5,185 nucleotides of DNA, taken from contig JAGVCD010000429.1 of assembly GCA_020059425.1 (NCBI GenBank), positions 1 through 5,185 of the forward strand, in the 5' to 3' direction. This DNA comes from Chamaesiphon sp. (GTDB lineage: Bacteria; Cyanobacteriota; Cyanobacteriia; Cyanobacteriales; Chamaesiphonaceae). The translations under genes were made by a program, and so were the position numbers. Under the pieces are notes generated by a model. It had not been told where the DNA came from, ran no database searches, and saw nothing but the letters and a program-made list of their open reading frames with translations. Below are positions 1-5,170 of this stretch, one piece after another; positions within the stretch are counted from its first letter, which is position 1; the number at the start of each line of letters is the position of its first letter.

Positions 1-11
1 TATTGCAACTT

Positions 12-16
12 AGGAG
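12..16 (+). promoter_or_regulatory. Ribosome binding site of cpcB
   Basis: AGGAG sits nine bases before the ATG at 26. This is a near-ideal Shine-Dalgarno match and spacing, and it fits a gene that must be translated at very high level. The operon promoter itself is not in the window. Confidence 0.8.
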
Positions 17-25
17 TTTCCTTAG

Positions 26-544
26 ATGTTAGATGCTTACACTAAAGCAGTTTCTCAAGCAGATGCACGAGGTGCATTTGTTGCTGATGCTCAGATTGAT
101 GCCCTAAAAGCGATGGTGGCTGATGGCACCAAGCGGATTGATGTAGTTAACCGCATCACCTCCAGCTCTTCTGCAATTGTGGCTGATGCTGCCCGCGCAC
201 TGTTTGACGATCAACCTCAGTTGATTGCTCCCGGTGGTAATGCTTATACCAACCGACGGATGGCTGCTTGCTTGCGGGATATGGAAATCGTTTTGCGTTA
301 CGTTACTTACGCAGTTTTTGCTGGTGATGCCAGTGTATTGGATGATCGTTGTCTGAACGGTTTGCGTGAAACTTACCTCGCCTTGGGCGTACCTGGTGGC
401 TCAGTAGCTGAAGGTATCAACAAAATGAAGGCTGCTGCGATCGCAATCGCTAATGATCCTAGTGGCATCACCAAAGGTGACTGTAGTTCTCTGATGGCTG
501 AACTAGGTGGTTACTTCGATCGCGCAGCTTCTGCTGTCGGTTAA
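26..544 (+). CDS. cpcB: C-phycocyanin beta subunit
   Basis: This is the beta chain of C-phycocyanin, a light-harvesting protein of the phycobilisome rods on the cytoplasmic face of the thylakoid. It pairs with CpcA to form the (alpha-beta) monomer, which builds trimeric and hexameric discs. The 172-residue length is exactly that of the family, and the globin-like fold motifs [11 protein letters not shown] and [31 protein letters not shown] are recognised. Both phycocyanobilin attachment sites are present: Cys82 (with Arg84 and Asp85) and Cys153 in the GDC motif. Asp39, known to contact the second bilin, and Asn72, the residue methylated by CpcM in this family, are also in place. The ATG at 26 is chosen because of the AGGAG upstream and because MLDA is a standard CpcB N-terminus. 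It is first in the operon, 75 bases before cpcA. PecB is the closest alternative, but the partner alpha chain is of phycocyanin type. Confidence 0.97.
   Translation: MLDAYTKAVSQADARGAFVADAQIDALKAMVADGTKRIDVVNRITSSSSAIVADAARALFDDQPQLIAPGGNAYTNRRMAACLRDMEIVLRYVTYAVFAGDASVLDDRCLNGLRETYLALGVPGGSVAEGINKMKAAAIAIANDPSGITKGDCSSLMAELGGYFDRAASAVG
437..444. repeat. HIP1 palindrome within cpcB
   Basis: Exact GCGATCGC inside the codons for the AAAIAIA helix of CpcB. Confidence 0.9.
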
Positions 545-573
545 TTCTTTTAGTTAACCAATCACAAGTTAAA

Positions 574-592
574 TTTTGCACATTTTTGCACA
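574..592 (+). repeat. Short direct repeat in the cpcB-cpcA spacer
   Basis: TTTTGCACA occurs twice (574-582 and 584-592) with a period of ten bases, one helical turn. It lies in the 75-base AT-rich spacer between cpcB and cpcA. The function is unknown, and chance is possible in such AT-rich sequence. Confidence 0.4.
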
Positions 593-619
593 ATCATTTA
601 TTTGAGAGATAAGTAAAGT

Positions 620-1108
620 ATGAAAACTCCTTTAACCGAAGCTGTAGCTACCGCTGATTCCCAAGGTCGTTTCCTGAGTTCTACTGAGCTTCAGGTGGCT
701 TTTGGCCGTATTCGTCAAGCTAATGCTAGTTTGGATGCTGCTAAAGCGCTTAGTTCCAAAGCTCAAGGTTTGGCTGATGGTGCTGCTAACGCAGTCTATA
801 GCAAATTTCCCTACACTACCAGCATGACTGGCAACAACTACGCTTCTACTCCCCGTGGTAAAGCCAAATGTGCCCGTGACATTGGTTACTATATTCGGAT
901 GATATCTTACTGTCTAATCGCTGGTAGCACTGGTCCAATAGATGACTACCTCATTGGCGGTTTAGCTGAAATTAATTCTACTTTTGACCTGTCTCCTAGC
1001 TGGTATGTAGAAGCTTTGAAACACATCAAGGCTAACCATGGTCTTGCTGGCGATCCAGCCACTGAAGCTAATACATATATAGATTATGCCATTAACGCCT
1101 TAAGCTAG
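620..1108 (+). CDS. cpcA: C-phycocyanin alpha subunit
   Basis: This is the alpha chain of C-phycocyanin, the partner of CpcB in the rod discs. The 162 residues match the family length. The N-terminus MKTPLTEAV, the block SKFPYTTS, the bilin-binding helix KCARDIGYY, and the C-terminal stretch [19 protein letters not shown] with the ending [10 protein letters not shown] are all family signatures. Cys84 is the single phycocyanobilin attachment site, with Arg86 and Asp87 beside it to hold the bilin. In known systems the CpcE/CpcF lyase loads this cysteine, and neither gene is in the window. The DIGYY motif and LIGGLAEIN region fit CpcA rather than the phycoerythrocyanin alpha chain PecA. A modest Shine-Dalgarno, GAGAG at 604-608, precedes the ATG by 11 bases. 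The gene ends just before a hairpin that probably separates abundant cpcBA mRNA from the linker mRNAs. Confidence 0.97.
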   Translation: MKTPLTEAVATADSQGRFLSSTELQVAFGRIRQANASLDAAKALSSKAQGLADGAANAVYSKFPYTTSMTGNNYASTPRGKAKCARDIGYYIRMISYCLIAGSTGPIDDYLIGGLAEINSTFDLSPSWYVEALKHIKANHGLAGDPATEANTYIDYAINALS

Positions 1109-1118
1109 TTGGCTTCTA

Positions 1119-1184
1119 AGTCCCAGAACTGTCGGGGGTCTTTCCTGCTCATGTAGTGGGGTGATCGTCTGTAGTTCTGGGATT
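1119..1184 (+). terminator. Hairpin attenuator after cpcBA
   Basis: TCCCAGAACT (1121-1130) is exactly complementary to AGTTCTGGGA (1173-1182). Flanking A-T and G-U pairs extend the stem to 1119-1184. The loop is about 42 bases and G-rich on its 5' side. The 3' side is T-rich (TTGTTGTAA) but not a clean T run, so partial termination or 3'-end stabilisation is more likely than full stop. Similar hairpins between cpcA and the first linker gene are known in cyanobacteria and give far more cpcBA transcript than linker transcript. Here that role is inferred from position and structure. Confidence 0.7.
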
Positions 1185-1218
1185 GTTGTAATCATATGTA
1201 AATTAAGGAATTAAAACT

Positions 1219-2037
1219 ATGACAAGTCCGATGTCTGCTAGACAGTTAGGGTTTGAACCCTTTGCGGGTAAAGCGGCAGTAGAAATGCGTGCTAACTGGT
1301 CGGAAGATAATGTGCAAGGAATAGTGCGGACTGCCTATCGGCAGGTTTTTGGCAACGATCACATTATGGAAAGCGAACGATTGACTAATGTAGAATCGCT
1401 CCTACGGAGGGGCGATATTTCCGTCCGGGATTTCGTCCGGGCATTGGCTCAATCGGAACTATATAAACAAAAATTCTTTTATTCTACTCCTCAGGTGCGG
1501 TTCATCGAATTGAACTTTAAGCACTTACTAGGACGCGCTCCGGCCAATGAAGCGGAGATTACTGAACATGTCAATCGGTTCATTGATCATGGCTATATTG
1601 CTGAAATAGATTCCTATTTTGATTCTGAGGAATATCAAGAAAGTTTTGGCGATGCGATCGTGCCTTACTATCGAGGTTTTGATACCCAGCGCGGCCAAAC
1701 TTCGGCTGGTTTTAGCCGGATGTTTAATTTGTATAAGGGTTATGCCAATAGCGATCGCGCTCAAGGTAGTAACAAAGGTAGTTCCTTAACAGATGAACTG
1801 GGTCGCAATTCGGCAACTCCAATTCGTACTGCTAACTTAGGACGGGGTTTAGCTGGCAATGCCAAGGGCGATCGCGAGCAATTGTACCGCGTCCGCATTG
1901 TCCAAGCTAATCGCAGCCGTACTACCCAAATTCGGCGGAGTGTCAGCGAAATCTTAGTGCCTTACGAACAGCTTTCGGCCACTTTGCAACGTCTCAATCA
2001 ACGGGGTAGCCGGGTGGTGGGGATCGATCGAGCTTAA
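1219..2037 (+). CDS. cpcC2: Phycocyanin rod linker, distal type (CpcC2)
   Basis: This is a rod linker of the phycobilisome. It sits inside a phycocyanin hexamer and joins it to the next disc. An N-terminal phycobilisome linker domain covers about residues 18-150, with RQVFGNDHIM, SVRDFVRALAQSELY, ELNFKHLLGRAP and DSYFDSEEY. A glycine- and serine-rich spacer (about 181-218) leads into a C-terminal CpcD-like domain (about 221-272), which is strongly basic around residues 224-240. The 272 residues and the start MTSPMSARQLG match the CpcC2 type (273 residues in Synechocystis) rather than CpcC1. Being first of two linkers after cpcA also matches cpcC2 in the Synechocystis order. AAGGAA at 1205-1210 supports the ATG at 1219 over the second methionine codon at 1231. 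It probably connects the outer two discs, a placement taken from the family. Confidence 0.9.
   Translation: MTSPMSARQLGFEPFAGKAAVEMRANWSEDNVQGIVRTAYRQVFGNDHIMESERLTNVESLLRRGDISVRDFVRALAQSELYKQKFFYSTPQVRFIELNFKHLLGRAPANEAEITEHVNRFIDHGYIAEIDSYFDSEEYQESFGDAIVPYYRGFDTQRGQTSAGFSRMFNLYKGYANSDRAQGSNKGSSLTDELGRNSATPIRTANLGRGLAGNAKGDREQLYRVRIVQANRSRTTQIRRSVSEILVPYEQLSATLQRLNQRGSRVVGIDRA
1751..1758. repeat. HIP1 palindrome within cpcC2
   Basis: Exact GCGATCGC, the highly iterated palindrome of many cyanobacterial genomes. Here it encodes Ser-Asp-Arg in the conserved YANSDR motif. Confidence 0.9.
1868..1875. repeat. Second HIP1 palindrome within cpcC2
   Basis: Exact GCGATCGC, 117 bases after the previous copy, at Gly-Asp-Arg just before the CpcD-like domain. 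Confidence 0.9.
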
Positions 2038-2052
2038 TAACAACTAATAATT

Positions 2053-2061
2053 AGGAAGGAG
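2053..2061 (+). promoter_or_regulatory. Ribosome binding site that fixes the GTG start of cpcC1
   Basis: AGGAAGGAG ends eight bases before the GTG at 2070. It is the strongest Shine-Dalgarno in the window and supports the non-ATG start. The resulting N-terminus [12 protein letters not shown] is the standard CpcC1 beginning. Confidence 0.85.
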
Positions 2062-2069
2062 CAAAATCT

Positions 2070-2936
2070 GTGGCGATTACAACCGGCGCTTCTCGCTTGG
2101 GCACTAGTGCCTATAGTGATAGTAAGCCTCTCGAACTCCGACCTAACTGGTCGGCAACAGATGCCCAAGTCGTGATCCGGGCAGTCTACCGTCAGGTCTT
2201 AGGTAACGACCACTTGATGGCTAACGAACGGTTAATAGGACTAGAGTCTCTACTTTGCAATGGTCAAATTACCGTGCGAGAATTCGTGCGGGGAGTGGCT
2301 AAGTCTGAGTTATACAAAACTAAATTTTTATACCCAGTCTTTCAAACCCGGGCGATCGAACTGAGCTTCAAACATTTCTTGGGACGTGCACCCTATGATG
2401 AGTCTGAAGTAATTGAACATCTCGATCGATACCAGAATCACGGCCATGATGCCGATATTGATTCGTATATTGATTCAGAAGAATATGACACCAATTTTGG
2501 TGATGCAATCGTCCCCTACTACCGGGGTTTTGCTACTCAAGTAGGCCAAAAGATGGCTGGATTTCCTCGGATGTTTAGTCTCTATCGGGGCTATGCTAAC
2601 AGCGATCGATCGCAGATTGCTGGGACTAAATCTCGTTTAGCTACCGAATTAGGTAGTAATACCACAACATCTGTAATTCCGCCTTCTGGTGGTAATGATG
2701 GATTTGCCTATCAAGGGGTGGCTAATAGCGCGATGCCCAATCGGGTTTTTGGTCGTTCCAGCACGGGTGATTCTAACCGTCTTTACCGAATTGAAGTATC
2801 TGGCATTAGTCTGCCTCGTTATCCTCGTGTGCGCCGGAGCAATAAAGAATTTGTTGTTCTTTACGAACAACTCAACAGTACACTCCAGTACATTAACAAG
2901 ATTGGTGGCAAGGTAGCGAGCATCACGATTGCTTAG
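2070..2936 (+). CDS. cpcC1: Phycocyanin rod linker, core-proximal type (CpcC1)
   Basis: This is the second rod linker, starting with GTG. Its 288 residues are close to the roughly 290 of CpcC1, and the first residues [12 protein letters not shown] are a CpcC1 hallmark. The phycobilisome linker domain spans about residues 18-150 ([55 protein letters not shown]). A spacer with [12 protein letters not shown] follows at about 204-215, then a CpcD-like domain at about 236-288 ([29 protein letters not shown]). It aligns with the upstream CpcC2 without gaps up to about residue 181, so the two arose by tandem duplication; the spacers differ in length. In known phycobilisomes this type joins the core-proximal disc to the next one. 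Only 32 bases separate it from cpcC2, so the two are surely cotranscribed. A hairpin follows the stop codon. Confidence 0.92.
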   Translation: MAITTGASRLGTSAYSDSKPLELRPNWSATDAQVVIRAVYRQVLGNDHLMANERLIGLESLLCNGQITVREFVRGVAKSELYKTKFLYPVFQTRAIELSFKHFLGRAPYDESEVIEHLDRYQNHGHDADIDSYIDSEEYDTNFGDAIVPYYRGFATQVGQKMAGFPRMFSLYRGYANSDRSQIAGTKSRLATELGSNTTTSVIPPSGGNDGFAYQGVANSAMPNRVFGRSSTGDSNRLYRIEVSGISLPRYPRVRRSNKEFVVLYEQLNSTLQYINKIGGKVASITIA

Positions 2937-2945
2937 CTTACTAAC

Positions 2946-2986
2946 GGGTGGGTTTTTGACAGTATTTTGATTGGATAAACCCACCC
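2946..2986 (+). terminator. Hairpin between cpcC1 and cpcD
   Basis: GGGTGGGTTT (2946-2955) pairs perfectly with AAACCCACCC (2977-2986), leaving a 21-base loop. The sequence after it is ATATTTTATGATATTT, AT-rich but without an unbroken T run. It lies nine bases after the cpcC1 stop and before cpcD. A partial terminator, or a stem protecting the 3' end of the upstream message, is the likeliest role. It would lower cpcD output relative to cpcC1. Confidence 0.65.
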
Positions 2987-3017
2987 ATATTTTATGATAT
3001 TTAAATAATTTAGTTAA

Positions 3018-3023
3018 AGAGGA
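3018..3023 (+). promoter_or_regulatory. Ribosome binding site that decides the cpcD start
   Basis: AGAGGA lies ten bases before the ATG at 3034. An in-frame TTG at 3025 would add three residues, but it is only one base after this site and cannot use it. The ATG gives the typical CpcD start MLGQS. Confidence 0.75.
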
Positions 3024-3033
3024 ATTGAACTAT

Positions 3034-3318
3034 ATGTTAGGACAATCAGCCTTTTCTGCCAGTGCTACTGCAGGCAACCGCATTTTTGTTTATGAAGTAA
3101 CTGGATTACAGCAAAACGAAGTAACAACCCAATGCGACTACCAAATTCGCACCAGTGGCAGTACCTTTGTGCAAGTCCCCTTAAATCGTATGAACCAAGC
3201 CATGCAGAGAATTGTAAATTCTGGTGGGAAAATTGTGAGCATTCGACCTATTGGCCAAGAAGGGGAGTTACCCAAGATATCTTCAGAAGAAAAAAAGAAA
3301 AAATCACCGGACTCATAG
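3034..3318 (+). CDS. cpcD: Small rod-capping linker
   Basis: This is the capping linker that closes the core-distal end of the phycocyanin rod and so limits rod length. It is 94 residues from the ATG at 3034. MLGQSAFS is the family start. A single CpcD domain covers about residues 15-72, with NRIFVYEVTGL, QIRTSGSTFVQVPLNRMNQAM and GGKIVSIRP. The same fold forms the C-termini of both rod linkers just upstream. The protein is longer than usual (about 80-85 residues, 83 in Synechocystis). The extra length is a charged tail from about residue 74 to 94 with EEKKKK near the end. The A-rich DNA encoding this tail contains a slippery heptamer in frame (3291-3297), so a minority of product with another C-terminus is possible. 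It is the last gene of the operon and is followed by the strong hairpin at 3337-3394. Confidence 0.92.
   Translation: MLGQSAFSASATAGNRIFVYEVTGLQQNEVTTQCDYQIRTSGSTFVQVPLNRMNQAMQRIVNSGGKIVSIRPIGQEGELPKISSEEKKKKSPDS
3291..3297 (+). other. Possible slippery site in cpcD
   Basis: A_AAA_AAG lies in the cpcD reading frame at 3291-3297, the heptamer used for -1 frameshifting in E. coli dnaX. A shift here would replace the last six residues (KKSPDS) by eleven (EKITGLIAGIR), ending at the TAG at 3330-3332. Runs of seven and six adenines also make transcript slippage possible. No stimulatory hairpin lies at the usual short spacing; the nearest is about 40 bases downstream. Use of this site is unproven. 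Confidence 0.25.
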
Positions 3319-3336
3319 CTGGAATTCGTTAGAAAT

Positions 3337-3394
3337 AATAAAATATGGATGAAAACTTCCCCCGGAACTGGAAAGTTTTCATCCATATTTTATT
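3337..3394 (+). terminator. Perfect 22-bp inverted repeat, end of the cpc operon
   Basis: Arms at 3337-3358 and 3373-3394 are exact reverse complements over 22 bases, with a 14-base loop, CCCCCGGAACTGGA. The core stem (GGATGAAAACTT with its complement) is flanked by AATAAAATAT on the left and ATATTTTATT on the right. The structure therefore has an A tract before and a T tract after, and would work as a Rho-independent terminator in either direction. It lies 18 bases after the cpcD stop. Two open frames that both begin MDENFP, one on each strand, are artefacts of this palindrome. Confidence 0.8.
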
Positions 3395-3587
3395 GGAGAT
3401 AATTACCCATTGGCTTGAATGGTCAACACAGCCAATTTTGCTAGTATCTGGCAAGAAGAATCTGAATAGCTATATTATTTTTATTTTTTCTCTATATCGC
3501 TTTCCCAAATTACTCACAAGAATCTCACATTTTAGATTTAGCATGTAGCCCATTAATAAATTCAGATTTAAGATCAGGAAATATTTT
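3395..3587. other. AT-rich intergenic stretch between cpcD and the 176-residue gene
   Basis: No convincing gene is seen. A 67-codon frame that starts inside the upstream palindrome (3345-3548) lacks a ribosome site and family features, and is rejected. A small hairpin, ATTGGCT (3409-3415) with AGCCAAT (3430-3436), is followed by TTTTGC. Its 14-base loop contains TTGAATGGTCAA. TGCTAGTAT at 3439-3447 resembles an extended -10 element, but no -35 lies at the right distance. A T-rich tract runs from about 3478 to 3489. The promoter of the downstream gene is probably here but cannot be placed. Confidence 0.5.
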
Positions 3588-4118
3588 ATGGCTTATCCAC
3601 ATATCATGGTGGGCACTTTACCCTCGCAATCAGCAGTCAAAATGGCCATCTTTAGATTAAGAAGAATCGGCTTTGATCTGAAAAAACTTTCAGTTATGGG
3701 TAAAAATAGCCCAATATCCACCACTGATGATAAATTATTTCCGTTGCCCACTCGTTCTAACAATCTGCCTAATTTGAGTGACAGTTTATTTGGGACTTTA
3801 TCTGGGTCCGGGATGCTTTTCATGCGTGATGTAGGTCTGATTGTAATTGCTGGCCCCATAGCCGGGGTGTTAGCTGCTTGGCTACAAAGAATCATGGTGA
3901 ACCAGAATGCTCAGATGACGATCGGCGGGATTGTGGGTGCAATGGCTGCCCTAGGAATTTCCCGTCCGGAAGCACTGTCCTTGGAGGCTGGTATCAAAGC
4001 TGGTGATTTTATGGTCATGGTGGCTGGCAGTAATCTTGAGCAGCAGCAAGTTCGTCAAGTGTTGACCGAGATCTCTGCTGAAATATTGGCAGAAATGCCG
4101 ATGTCGATCGCTGGTTAA
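3588..4118 (+). CDS. Uncharacterised protein resembling YflT/general-stress-17M type
   Basis: The exact family is not certain. The 176 residues have three parts. Residues 5-40 read as a beta-alpha-beta unit: a strand (HIMVGTLPS), a helix (SAVKMAIFRLRRIGF) and a second strand (LKKLSVMGKN). Residues 68-124 are rich in glycine, alanine and hydrophobic residues, with GTLSGSGMLF, VGLIVIAGPIAGVLAAW and GGIVGAMAALGI, and could form a hairpin of two helices near or in a membrane. Residues 124-165 (GISRPEALSLEAGIKAGDFMVMVAG, then a helix) match in pattern the closing part of YflT/general-stress-17M-type proteins, which pair it with an N-terminal half like the one here. Residues 41-67 are polar and look disordered. 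AGGAA at 3576-3580, seven bases before the ATG, supports the start. There is no signal peptide. It lies 65 bases before the CobW-like gene and may be cotranscribed with it. A stress or membrane-associated role is a guess from the family resemblance. Confidence 0.75.
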   Translation: MAYPHIMVGTLPSQSAVKMAIFRLRRIGFDLKKLSVMGKNSPISTTDDKLFPLPTRSNNLPNLSDSLFGTLSGSGMLFMRDVGLIVIAGPIAGVLAAWLQRIMVNQNAQMTIGGIVGAMAALGISRPEALSLEAGIKAGDFMVMVAGSNLEQQQVRQVLTEISAEILAEMPMSIAG

Positions 4119-4172
4119 GAATATGCCACAAATACCATTACAATTAGGGTCTGGTTCACCAATCCCCTCCTG

Positions 4173-4185
4173 ATAATTCAATTAT
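4173..4185. promoter_or_regulatory. Palindrome overlapping the start codon of the CobW-like gene
   Basis: ATAATT-C-AATTAT is a perfect 6-1-6 palindrome centred at 4179, and its last two bases are the first two of the ATG. In context it reads TGATAATTCAATTATGG. This resembles the cyanobacterial Zur box (TGATAAT-N-ATTATCA) but with one extra base in each arm and a degenerate right end. A Fur-family operator is possible, but AT-rich sequence gives such palindromes by chance. Confidence 0.3.
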
Positions 4186-5149
4186 GGATAGCACTACAAT
4201 TCCTGTCACCCTGCTTACCGGCTATCTGGGTGCCGGTAAAACCACTCTCCTAAATCGGATTCTGACTTATGAGCATGGCAAGAAAATTGCTGTTATTGTC
4301 AACGAATTTGGGGAGGTAGGGATCGATCATCAGTTAGTGATTGACGCTGATGAAGAAATTTTTGAAATGAATAATGGTTGTATTTGTTGTACTGTTCGGG
4401 GTGATTTAATTCGGATTATTGGTAATTTGATGCGTCGCCGGGATAAATTTGACCATTTAGTGATTGAAACTACTGGCTTAGCCGATCCGGCACCAGTGAT
4501 CCAAACCTTTTTTGTGGATGATGATGTGCAAGCCCAAACCCATTTGGATGCAGTGGTTACGATGGTTGATGCCAAGCATATTGCCCAGCATTGGGATGCG
4601 GAGGAAGTGCAGGAACAGATTGCTTTTGCGGATGTGATTGCGCTCAATAAAACAGATTTGGTGACCAGTGAAATATTAGATCAGTTAGAACAAAAAATCC
4701 GCCAGATGAATGCGATCGCCAAAATCTATCGGACGCAAAATGCCGAGTTAGATCTCGATCAAATATTGGGTGTTTCCGCCTTCAACTTGGATCGAGCCTT
4801 GGAGATTGACCCCGATTTTTTGGGAGAAGAAGCTCACCAACATGATGAGACTGTTCGTTCGATCGCCATTGTCGAACCCGGTGCTGTTGAAGGCGAAAAG
4901 CTCAATCAGTGGATGAGTAAGCTAGTCGAAACCCAAGGACCAGATATTTTCCGGATGAAGGGAATTTTGAATTTGGTCGGTCAAGAACAAAGATTTGTGT
5001 TTCAGGGAGTACATATGATTTTTGATGGCCGTCGCGATCGAGACTGGAAACCCAGCGAAACTCGTCAAAATCAACTGGTTTTCATTGGTCGTAATCTCCA
5101 AGCAGCCGACCTCAAAGCCGGTTTTGAAGCTTGTTTAGTTGGTTCTTGA
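4184..5149 (+). CDS. CobW/COG0523-family GTP-dependent metal chaperone
   Basis: This is a complete G3E GTPase of the COG0523 group (CobW, YeiR, ZNG1), cytoplasmic proteins that bind and deliver metal, often zinc, with GTP hydrolysis. The Walker A motif GYLGAGKTT is at residues 13-21. The metal-binding CxCC motif is complete at Cys66-Ile67-Cys68-Cys69, within NNGCICCTVRGDL. The switch region ETTGLADP is at 95-102 and the guanine-specificity motif NKTD at 155-158. A short acidic and histidine region, EEAHQHDE (215-222), joins the GTPase domain to a CobW C-terminal domain (about 225-317). The 321 residues are a normal length. The ATG at 4184 is the first start after an in-frame TAG at 4145, so the start is secure although no Shine-Dalgarno is visible. 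Which metal and client it serves cannot be told; a cobalamin role is not implied by the name, and no cobalamin genes are nearby. Confidence 0.93.
   Translation: MDSTTIPVTLLTGYLGAGKTTLLNRILTYEHGKKIAVIVNEFGEVGIDHQLVIDADEEIFEMNNGCICCTVRGDLIRIIGNLMRRRDKFDHLVIETTGLADPAPVIQTFFVDDDVQAQTHLDAVVTMVDAKHIAQHWDAEEVQEQIAFADVIALNKTDLVTSEILDQLEQKIRQMNAIAKIYRTQNAELDLDQILGVSAFNLDRALEIDPDFLGEEAHQHDETVRSIAIVEPGAVEGEKLNQWMSKLVETQGPDIFRMKGILNLVGQEQRFVFQGVHMIFDGRRDRDWKPSETRQNQLVFIGRNLQAADLKAGFEACLVGS
4712..4719. repeat. HIP1 palindrome within the CobW-like gene
   Basis: Exact GCGATCGC in the codons for Asn-Ala-Ile-Ala around residue 177. Confidence 0.9.
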
Positions 5150-5170
5150 TCAAGCCATTTTGGGGATCAA
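5146..5170 (+). terminator. Weak hairpin after the CobW-like gene
   Basis: TTGATC (5146-5151) pairs with GATCAA (5165-5170) around a 13-base loop and overlaps the stop codon. The following sequence ATAATAATACC has no T run. It is too weak to call a terminator with confidence, and the window ends 15 bases later. Confidence 0.2.

Noticed and set aside
26..1108. Phycoerythrocyanin (pecB/pecA) instead of phycocyanin
   Set aside because: The alpha chain has the CpcA motifs around Cys84 ([16 protein letters not shown]), and the linkers are CpcC type.
2649..2984. 111-codon minus-strand frame over the end of cpcC1
   Set aside because: It is antisense to a well-supported linker domain, starts within the downstream hairpin region, and shows no family features.
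3025..3033. TTG start for cpcD, three residues upstream
   Set aside because: The Shine-Dalgarno would be only one base away, and the ATG at 3034 gives the conserved MLGQS start.
3138..3386. 82-codon open frame on the minus strand across cpcD
   Set aside because: It is a shadow of cpcD and the palindrome, with a phenylalanine run that is simply the complement of the lysine codons.
3437..3480. Sigma-70-type promoter at TGCTAGTAT or TATATT
   Set aside because: Neither candidate has a -35 element at 16-18 bases, so no promoter is called, only the possibility within the intergenic entry.
3345..3548. 67-codon open frame on the + strand beginning MDENFP
   Set aside because: It starts inside the 22-bp palindrome, has no ribosome site, no recognisable domain, and runs through AT-rich intergenic DNA. 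A minus-strand frame beginning with the same residues arises from the same palindrome.
4330..4647. 105-codon minus-strand frame inside the CobW-like gene
   Set aside because: It is antisense to the GTPase domain with Ser/Ala/Thr-biased composition typical of shadow frames.
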